Assembly (NCBI GenBank): GCA_018269075.1
Contig: JAFDVJ010000012.1
Location: 129,187 to 193,186 of the forward strand
Reading direction: 5' to 3'
Length of the DNA stretch: 64,000 bases
Source: Acidobacteriota bacterium
Lineage (GTDB): Bacteria; Acidobacteriota; Blastocatellia; Pyrinomonadales; Pyrinomonadaceae
Positions 53,207-59,650 of the stretch are shown here, one piece after another (within the stretch, counting starts at the first letter, position 1; each line of letters starts with the position of its first letter). The notes below the pieces were generated by a model. The model did no database searches. It saw only the letters and a program-made list of their open reading frames with translations, and was not told where the DNA came from. A program made the translations under genes and the position numbers.

Positions 53207-53625
53207 TCTGGTTCTTTCAGGGTTTTGTCTTTGCGGCAGACCGAAAGCGGGCGGGCGTAGGCGCTTTTGACGACTTCGACCTGATTGGTTTCGGAATTGA
53301 ACCGGCCCTTGAAGCAGGCGCAGCCGTAGCCGTAATCGCCGTTGGTTTTGACCCATTCGGTCTTTTTGAAGGGCGGCGGATAGTCGCCTTCGGCCTGAAA
53401 GCCGCCCTGCGTGCCGATGATCCACTCGCCGTCCTTATCGTCGAGCCAGAAATTGCCGGGCGTCGGGTTCGAAAACCAGCCGCAGCGCGTTTGATCGGGG
53501 ATAGTCAGGGCGGTAAACGCGGCGGCGGCCGTCGTTTCCTCGAACGAACGGTTCGCGACCGACGCGACCGCCAGAGGGATTCCGCAGATAATCGTAATCG
53601 CCAGAAGCGTTAAATTTTTTTTCAT
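53203..53625 (-). CDS. Secreted DUF4087 protein
   Basis: 140 aa. Signal peptide (about 1-22), then RCGWFSNPTPGNFWLDDKDG, EWIIGTQGGFQAEGDYPPPF and VKTNGDYGYGCACFKGRF, matching the DUF4087 pattern with three conserved Cys. Domain function unknown; proteins are small and exported. Stop codon comes from the adjacent repeat. Confidence 0.88.
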   Translation of the reverse strand: MKKNLTLLAITIICGIPLAVASVANRSFEETTAAAAFTALTIPDQTRCGWFSNPTPGNFWLDDKDGEWIIGTQGGFQAEGDYPPPFKKTEWVKTNGDYGYGCACFKGRFNSETNQVEVVKSAYARPLSVCRKDKTLKEPE

Positions 53626-53911
53626 AGATTCGCCTATACGAAGGACCCAAACAAGAATAAAGTCCCTGAAACCAACGACAATCCGGCAATGACAAAACTC
53701 CCCCGCGTTTTATCAAACGTCGATTTCAGTTGGTTGGGTAGATTTTTACTATCTTTTGACTGGTAGTGTACCTTTTTTCTGCGATCTTGAAAAGCGAAGA
53801 TTATTATTTAAAGCAGATTTGCGATCGATGTCCGGCGGGCTGTCAGCCGGCCGAATAAGTTTGCGGGCGTGAAGCCGCGCGACCGAACAAAAAATCTTTC
53901 GCGCGGTTCCC
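53626..53911. other. Gene-free stretch before MITE copy B
   Basis: No convincing gene. AAGCAGATTT at 53811-53820 is complementary to AAATCTGCT at 54214-54222, so MITE copy B may sit inside an older palindrome. GCCGGCGG-type short hairpins lie at 53829-53850. Confidence 0.5.
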
Positions 53912-53920
53912 GTAAATTTA

Positions 53921-54200
53921 CAGAACTGTTCGGCACGTGCTCAAACGCAGTTTTTATGATTTTTGAGACAAACCGCCGCGAAATTTGCCGGGAACTGAAA
54001 AGCCCGGCCGGCGAGCGGCTGTTTTTCGGTCCACGAAACACACTAAAAACACTAAAAAAACACGAATGATATTTAGTGTTTTTGGTATTTTTGGTGGATA
54101 AAAACCGGCTGTTCGCCGGACTGACGGATCAAATTCAATCGAAAAACGCAACTCACGAACGACTCGCCGTTTCGGTCAATTACCGTGCCGAACAACTCTG
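53921..54200. mobile_element. 280-bp palindromic MITE-like element, copy B
   Basis: Same ends (CAGAACTGTTCGGCACG / CGTGCCGAACAACTCTG) and nested layout as 47064-47343, same length. Flanked by identical GTAAATTTA at 53912-53920 and 54201-54209. That 9-mer is nearly self-complementary, so part of the match could also be read as an extension of the inverted ends. Confidence 0.9.
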
Positions 54201-54222
54201 GTAAATTTAACTAAAATCTGCT

Positions 54223-54546
54223 CTAGTCGTGAAAAGTGACGATCGTCGCGCCCCAGCTTCCGGAGAACTCGTCGGCGGTTTTGAAGGATCTGACGAAGGG
54301 CGTGTTTTCGAGCACCTTGCGGACGGCCTCGCGCTGGACGCCGATGCCCTTGCCGTGAATGATGCGGACCAGCTTAAAGCCTTTTTTGCGCGCCTCTTCG
54401 AGATAGGCGATCGTCACCGCCTTGACGTCGCGCGGCGCAAACGCGTGGAGATCGATCGAATCGGTGATCTCGAGCTCGATCGGCTCGTCGATTTCGGATT
54501 GCGGATTGCGGATTTCGGATTGGTTTTCCCGATCGATATCGTTCAT
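54223..54546 (-). CDS. Smr-domain protein with repeat-derived N-terminus
   Basis: 107 aa. Smr domain (about 28-107) with DLHAFAPRDVKAVTIAYLEE and VRIIHGKGIGVQREAVRKVL, the usual DLH and HGKG motifs. Stand-alone Smr domains bind or cut structured nucleic acid, often in ribosome or recombination control. Residues 7-21 (ENQSEIRNPQSEIDE region) are translated from the GGATTTC-type array, and the ATG lies in the core of repeat copy 3, so the start is supplied by the element. Confidence 0.88.
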   Translation of the reverse strand: MNDIDRENQSEIRNPQSEIDEPIELEITDSIDLHAFAPRDVKAVTIAYLEEARKKGFKLVRIIHGKGIGVQREAVRKVLENTPFVRSFKTADEFSGSWGATIVTFHD

Positions 54547-54592
54547 TTTGTTTAAGCCTCCATATTCAAACTAATCCGAAATCATTGCTGTT
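54487..54592. repeat. Heptamer palindrome, divergent copy 3
   Basis: Left arm (GGATTTC/GGATTGC)n inside the Smr gene, core 54527-54577 starting GGATTGG and ending CTAATCC, with TTTAAGCCTCC in place of GAAGCCTCC. Related to copies 1 and 2 but diverged and 12 bp shorter. Right arm is reduced to one unit. Confidence 0.8.
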
Positions 54593-54651
54593 AAAAGTAA
54601 TTCGACGACAGCTGGTTGTCGTGACCGCTGAAAAGCAGCACTGAAGCTTCT

Positions 54652-54789
54652 TGACTGGAGCGCCGGCATCCTTGCCGGCCTGAGCGCGAAAGCGCGAAAA
54701 TGCTTTTCATCATCGAGCAGCGTCGAGGATTTGCAACGTTCGACACCGCTCGCGCGGCGTTGCGGGCAAGGATGCCCGCGCTCCAGTCA
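54652..54789. repeat. Palindromic REP-like element
   Basis: Arms TGACTGGAGCGCCGGCATCC (54652-54671 and on) and GGATGCCCGCGCTCCAGTCA (54770-54789) with a 100-bp centre. Both arms contain the common bacterial motif GGCAAGGATGCC-like. A (GAAATCC)n array follows at 54836-54867, next to the stop of the next gene. Confidence 0.85.
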
Positions 54790-54870
54790 GCAAATTCCTG
54801 TTTTCCTTTAGAAGTCGATCTTTTTAACAGTAATGATCCGAAATCCGAAATCCGAAATCCGAAATCGCCC

Positions 54871-56022
54871 TCATTTTCCTTCTTTCGTTTCGTAGTTCGC
54901 CATATCGTCGGGGAGTTTTAACTTATAGCGGACCTTGTCGAACGAGACGACGAAGTTTTTGTCCTCGATCGCGCCGGTGTTTTTGTTGCGCAGGCGGAGC
55001 GTGAACGTGCGGCTGTCGCCGGTGCCCTGCATCTTCATCGGGAGCTTGCCCCAGACCTCGCCGATCAGCGGGTAGATGCGGTAGTGCGACTGGTCGTATT
55101 TGTCGTAACCCAAAAGCAGCACGCCGTCGAAATCGGGTTCTTCGCCGTTGAACGGCTTCGATTCGTTGGTCCGCGAAAGGATCACCCAGCTGCTCGGTTT
55201 CGAGGCGGCTTTCGGATCGTCCTTGATCGAGGTGTCGACGCCGTCGATGCGCTGCCAGGTGACGAATTTCTTGTTGTTCTGCTGGTAGAAAACGATGTCG
55301 GTCGGCACCTGCAGCTCGACCTGCCGGCCGAAGATCCAGCCCGACGGCGCGGGCGAGACCGACGGATCGATCCGCACCTTGTACCAGATGTCGTATTTAT
55401 CGTCCATCTTGTCGGGCTCGTCCTCGGTCTTGGCGGCCTCGATGTCCTTATCCTTGTCCTTGCTCTTCGTCTTCGCGTTTTTCGGGTCCTTGTCGTTGTC
55501 GTCGGTGTCGTCCTGCGCCTTCGGGACGTATTTCCAGGTGATGATCTCGAAGGTCGAGCCGTTGTCGAGCTTGACGAGCACGTTGTCGTCGCGCTGTTCG
55601 GGCGTCAGCCGGAGATTGGTCTTGTTGCGGAGCAGACCGTTGGCCTGCGGCTGGGCGTCCTTGTCTTCCTCGGCGAGTTTTTTCGATTTTTCGAGCACGT
55701 CGCCGGTGATGATGTTCTGGGCCTCGATCCAGCCTTCGGTCTGGTCTTCGTCGTGGGCGCGGACGCGATACCAGATCGCCTTTTCGAAATCGACCTGATC
55801 GAGCACGTCGAGCTGGTCGCCGCGCTTGACTTCGAGCAGGTCGGACGCGACGACGGCGTATGAAGTGCGGATGTTGGCCTTTTTGGCGATGACCGTGCCG
55901 GTGCCGGTCAGGCCGGCGACCGAGACGATGTTGTTGTAAAGATTGCCGAGCAGGCCGCAGCCGCCCGAGAACAGACAGATCGTTAAGATAAACGACAGGA
56001 ATAAGACTTTCTTTAAATTCAT
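54871..56022 (-). CDS. Lipoprotein with tandem SH3-like domains
   Basis: 383 aa. Lipobox FSGGC (Cys about 22). First bacterial SH3-like domain about 40-105 (TGTVIAKKANIRTSYAVVAS... WYRVRAHDEDQTEGWIEAQN), second about 125-240 (NLRLTPEQRDDNVLVKLDNG, interrupted by a Lys/Asp-rich insertion, ending SGWIFGRQVELQV), then a beta domain (about 255-375). A cell-wall-binding outer-membrane lipoprotein is the likely role. Start overlaps the stop of the M61-like gene by 4 bp (ATGA): same operon. Confidence 0.85.
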   Translation of the reverse strand: MNLKKVLFLSFILTICLFSGGCGLLGNLYNNIVSVAGLTGTGTVIAKKANIRTSYAVVASDLLEVKRGDQLDVLDQVDFEKAIWYRVRAHDEDQTEGWIEAQNIITGDVLEKSKKLAEEDKDAQPQANGLLRNKTNLRLTPEQRDDNVLVKLDNGSTFEIITWKYVPKAQDDTDDNDKDPKNAKTKSKDKDKDIEAAKTEDEPDKMDDKYDIWYKVRIDPSVSPAPSGWIFGRQVELQVPTDIVFYQQNNKKFVTWQRIDGVDTSIKDDPKAASKPSSWVILSRTNESKPFNGEEPDFDGVLLLGYDKYDQSHYRIYPLIGEVWGKLPMKMQGTGDSRTFTLRLRNKNTGAIEDKNFVVSFDKVRYKLKLPDDMANYETKEGK

Positions 56023-57500
56023 TTCGATGATTCCGAGATTTTTCGCCAGTTATTATAACCCAACTTGTCCAATAAATCCTTTTGGCGGCCGTTCAAATCG
56101 GCTTTGACCGTCAATTTTGTCGTAAAATTTTCCGTCTTCGATTCGATGCCGGCCGGCTCGAGATCGGTTTGCCACGCGATGTCGGCGGCGCCCTTGACGT
56201 ATTTCTCGACGATCGTCCGAAGCTCCTGATGCGCCGCGAATTCGCCGAGAATCGCGGCGCTGCCGTCCGGCCGGACGGTCGAAACGCGGTATTTCCGGTA
56301 AATCTCGCCGAGCAGATCGGCAAGCGCGGTTTTGCCCTTCGATTTTCCGAGAAGCGCGACGTCGATCAGAAAGGCGACGAGCATCCCGCGCGCGTAAACC
56401 TGCGTGTTGGCGCCGTTCCAGCGGTTTTTCGCGGCCTCGACGAGCGGAAGCCGCTGTGTCTGAAACTGGTCGACCGAATGCGCGCGGCCGAGCGTGTCGA
56501 GAAAATCGTCGAAGCGGATCCGGTTCATCGCGACCGCCGCGCGGAGCGAAGCGTAGAGCGCGAAGCCCTCGTAAAACCAGTCGTAGCTGCCGGCGAGCGC
56601 GACGCCGTTCGGAAACCATAAATGAAAGATCTCGTGGCGCAGCTGTTCGTGCAGGCGCTGGACCGACTGGGTGATGAAATCCATTTCCGAGGACAGGATC
56701 GTGACGCTCGCGCCGCGCGTTTCGGCTTCCCAGCGGCCGGTTTTGACGCCCGGCGGAAACTTGCCGAGGAAAACCAGCGCGGCGTCGAACGAGCGGCCGC
56801 CGAACATTTTTTCGTAAAAGCCGGCGATCTCGCGCGTCATCCGCGCCGCCTCGTCGCCCGTGACCTGCCATTCGCCGGCGGCGACGAGCCGGATCCGCGC
56901 GTTGCCGGCGGTCGCGATCTCGGTTTCGCGCAGTTTCGCGCCGACGTAAATGACGGCCTTTTCGAGATTTGCGATCTCGAAGACATTTTCGCCCGCGTTT
57001 TTTTCGAGCGTCGCGGCGCGCCATTCGGGCGGGAGCTCGAGCGCGAGCCGGGCGGTCGTTTTTTCGGCGAATTCGGGCAGCAGGTCGGCGGTCATCAAAA
57101 TTCCGCGGTCGCCGGCGAGAGAGGAAACGTGGGCCGCCGCCGACGGCGTTTTCGAAGCGTCGAGTGTGATTTTATAGCGCCACGAGCGAAACGGCTTTTC
57201 GGCCAGATATTCGCCGTCGACGAGTTTTTTCACGGCGATCGGCCGGTCGTTTTCGTCGCGCAGCTCGACACCGGAAAGCCGCGCTCCGAGCGCGTCGAAA
57301 CCGGCGTAAGATTTTAAAAAGGAAAAGTTTGTAACGTTTTGCGCGCTCGTTCCGTCTAACATTCGGCCTTCGACAAAAGCGTCCGTTCCGACAATCCTGA
57401 GCTTTGCTTCGAGCGTCTGCGCGCGCGCCGAGACGGCCGCCGCCAGACTCAGCCCGATCAGCAGCGCGGCGCGGGAAATAGTTTTGAAAGCTTTTGACAT
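56019..57500 (-). CDS. Secreted M61-like metallopeptidase
   Basis: 493 aa. Signal peptide (ends ARAQT), N-terminal beta domain (about 30-200) and a peptidase domain with HExxH at 289-293 (LRHEIFHLWFPNG) and the third ligand Glu311 (DWFYEGFALYASL). This is the glycyl aminopeptidase M61/gluzincin layout. Probably processes peptides in the periplasm. Translationally coupled to the SH3-type lipoprotein gene downstream. Confidence 0.88.
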   Translation of the reverse strand: MSKAFKTISRAALLIGLSLAAAVSARAQTLEAKLRIVGTDAFVEGRMLDGTSAQNVTNFSFLKSYAGFDALGARLSGVELRDENDRPIAVKKLVDGEYLAEKPFRSWRYKITLDASKTPSAAAHVSSLAGDRGILMTADLLPEFAEKTTARLALELPPEWRAATLEKNAGENVFEIANLEKAVIYVGAKLRETEIATAGNARIRLVAAGEWQVTGDEAARMTREIAGFYEKMFGGRSFDAALVFLGKFPPGVKTGRWEAETRGASVTILSSEMDFITQSVQRLHEQLRHEIFHLWFPNGVALAGSYDWFYEGFALYASLRAAVAMNRIRFDDFLDTLGRAHSVDQFQTQRLPLVEAAKNRWNGANTQVYARGMLVAFLIDVALLGKSKGKTALADLLGEIYRKYRVSTVRPDGSAAILGEFAAHQELRTIVEKYVKGAADIAWQTDLEPAGIESKTENFTTKLTVKADLNGRQKDLLDKLGYNNWRKISESSK

Positions 57501-57608
57501 CGAATAAAATGCGGAACTAAAATAAAAGTTTGGTCGTAAGCGTTTTTGAATCTCCGGACTTAAAGAATAAAAAATTTTATGAGTCTTATCAAAGTAGTCA
57601 TCTATACT

Positions 57609-57731
57609 TTAGCTTTTTTGTTGAGCCTTTTGTTTTTCGGACGCTTCTTTTTCTAAGCGCGTGATGACACGACTCAAAAAAACTCTGGCGGCTGTATCGA
57701 TTGGAGAGAACGGCGTGTTCTCGGATGACAT
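57609..57731 (-). CDS. Possible 40-residue peptide
   Basis: MSSENTPFSPIDTAARVFLS then RVITRLEKEASEKQKAQQKS. Amphipathic helix followed by a Lys/Gln/Glu tail. No strong ribosome site (TCGGCAA upstream). It fills the gap between the M61-like gene and purH. Listed because composition looks coding; weak evidence. Confidence 0.45.
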   Translation of the reverse strand: MSSENTPFSPIDTAARVFLSRVITRLEKEASEKQKAQQKS

Positions 57732-57781
57732 TTGCCGAAATTTATAGCAGCGGAAGCGGTCGAAATCGGCCGCTTTTTTAT

Positions 57782-57846
57782 TTTCGATCTTTGGTCTTTG
57801 ATCTTTGGTCTTCGGCTTGATTTCAAAGATCAAAGACCGAAGACCG
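57782..57846. repeat. Facing heptamer arrays (GATCTTT/AAAGATC) before purH
   Basis: GATCTTTGGTCTTTGATCTT and TCAAAGATCAAAGACCGAAG face each other with a short centre, ending 25 bp before the purH ATG. It would form a stem in a purH leader. Confidence 0.9.
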
Positions 57847-57870
57847 GTTTTCAACAAAATCTGTAACATT

Positions 57871-59523
57871 ATGAACGAACTAAGAAAAATCAAACGCGCC
57901 CTGATCAGCGTTTCGGACAAAACGGGCATTCTCGAATTCGCGCGCGCGCTCGGCGGATTCGGCGTCGAGATCGTTTCGACCGGCGGCACCGCGCGCAGCC
58001 TGCGCGAAGCGGGCCTCGCGGTCACCGAGGTCGCCGAGATCACCGGCTTTCCGGAGATGATGGACGGCCGCGTGAAAACGCTGCACCCGAAGATTCACGG
58101 CGCTTTTCTCGCCCTGCGCGACAACCCGGAACACGTCGGCTCGATGCGCGAACACGGCATCGAGCCGATCGATCTCGTCGTCGTCAATCTCTACCCGTTT
58201 CAGGAGACGATCGCCAAGGAAGGCGTGACGCTCGAAGAAGCGGTCGAAAACATCGACATCGGCGGTCCGGCGATGATCCGTTCGGCCTCGAAAAACTGGC
58301 GCGACGTCGCCGTCGTGACCGACGCGCGGCTCTACGACGGAGTTTTGGACGAGCTGACGGAAACCGGCGGCAGCCTGAGCCTCGAAACGCGGCGGCGGCT
58401 CGCCGCGCTCGCCTATACGCGGACGGCCGCCTACGATCTGGCGATCTCGTCGTATCTCGCGGATCAGTTAACGGACGACGACCAGGAATTTCTCGAGGAA
58501 TTCAACCCGCTCGAAAATCTGCTGATCATCGAAACGGACGAAATCTTCGAGGAAGCGGACGAGGAAGACGCGGACGCGATGCCGGAATTCGACGCGCTCG
58601 ATCTCGAAAAGGCCGCCGATCTGCGCTACGGCGAAAACCCGCACCAGAAAGCGGCGCTCTACACCTCGGACGAACAGGGCGGCATCGCGCGGGCCGAACA
58701 GCTTCACGGCAAGGAGATGTCGTTCAACAACTACGTCGACGCCGAAGCGGCCTGGAATCTCGTCCAGGATTTCGACGGGCTCGCCGTCGCGATCATCAAG
58801 CACACGAACCCGTCGGGCGTCGGCACGGGCGCGACGAATCTCGAAGCCTATCGACGCGCGCTCTCGACCGATCCGGTGTCGGCCTTCGGCGGCATCGTCG
58901 CCCTGAACCGCCGGGTCGACGCGGAAACGGCGGCCGCGATCAACGAGGTCTTCACGGAAGTCGTCGTCGCGCCGGATTTCGAGCCGGACGCGCTCGAGCT
59001 GTTCAAACGCAAGAAAAATCTGCGCGTGCTCCGCGTCGCGCCGGCGCTCAACGAAAACCCGTTCGAATACAAACAGATTTCCGGCGGTTTTCTCGTCCAG
59101 TCGAAGGACCTCTACCGCGTCACGGAAAGCGATCTGAAGTTCGTCACCGAGAGAAAACCGACCGCGGCCGAGCTCGGCGCGCTGCTGCTCGCGTGGAAAG
59201 TCTGCAAGCACGTCAAATCGAACGCGATCGTCTTTGCCGACGAACACCGGACGATCGGCGTCGGCGCGGGCCAGATGAACCGCGTCGATTCGGTCCGGAT
59301 CGCGGCGATGCGCGCCGAAAGATTCGGGCTGCCGCTCGCGAATTCGGTCGTCGCCTCGGACGCGTTTTTCCCGTTCCGCGACAACGTCGACGAAGCGGCC
59401 GGCTACGGCGTTTCGGCGATCATCCAGCCGGGCGGTTCGATCAAGGACGCGGAGTCGATCGAGGCGGCCAACGAGCATAAAATCGCGATGGTTTTTACCG
59501 GTTTCCGGCACTTCAAACATTAA
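57871..59523 (+). CDS. purH: Bifunctional AICAR formyltransferase / IMP cyclohydrolase
   Basis: 550 aa. MGS-like IMP cyclohydrolase domain 1-190 (LISVSDKTGILEFARAL, STGGTARSL, GRVKTLHPKIHG), AICAR transformylase domain 250-550 (LRYGENPHQKAALY, IKHTNPSGVGTG, ASDAFFPFRDNVDEAAGYG, QPGGSIKD). It completes purine synthesis from AICAR to IMP. Residues about 203-246 are an acidic insertion (EADEEDADAM) between the domains, longer than in common homologues. ATG 57871 is chosen by alignment to other PurH starts. Confidence 0.97.
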   Translation: MNELRKIKRALISVSDKTGILEFARALGGFGVEIVSTGGTARSLREAGLAVTEVAEITGFPEMMDGRVKTLHPKIHGAFLALRDNPEHVGSMREHGIEPIDLVVVNLYPFQETIAKEGVTLEEAVENIDIGGPAMIRSASKNWRDVAVVTDARLYDGVLDELTETGGSLSLETRRRLAALAYTRTAAYDLAISSYLADQLTDDDQEFLEEFNPLENLLIIETDEIFEEADEEDADAMPEFDALDLEKAADLRYGENPHQKAALYTSDEQGGIARAEQLHGKEMSFNNYVDAEAAWNLVQDFDGLAVAIIKHTNPSGVGTGATNLEAYRRALSTDPVSAFGGIVALNRRVDAETAAAINEVFTEVVVAPDFEPDALELFKRKKNLRVLRVAPALNENPFEYKQISGGFLVQSKDLYRVTESDLKFVTERKPTAAELGALLLAWKVCKHVKSNAIVFADEHRTIGVGAGQMNRVDSVRIAAMRAERFGLPLANSVVASDAFFPFRDNVDEAAGYGVSAIIQPGGSIKDAESIEAANEHKIAMVFTGFRHFKH

Positions 59524-59602
59524 TTTTCGCTTTTTTTAAAAAAAAGCTTGACTTTTATAAATACTTAAAGTAAAACTTAAGCTATTACAGGTTGACTTAA
59601 GG

Positions 59603-59645
59603 AACGCTCGAAGGTTGTTAAAACCAAACCTTCCGGCGTTTTTTT
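59603..59645 (+). terminator. Rho-independent terminator after purH
   Basis: Stem AACGCTCGAAGGTT/AACCTTCCGGCGTT followed by a T run. It lies between convergent purH and comEC. Confidence 0.85.
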
Positions 59646-59650
59646 GTTTT

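Noticed and set aside
53435-53716. 93-residue minus-strand frame over the DUF4087 gene
   Set aside because: Shifted-frame reading of a gene with a clear signal peptide and domain.
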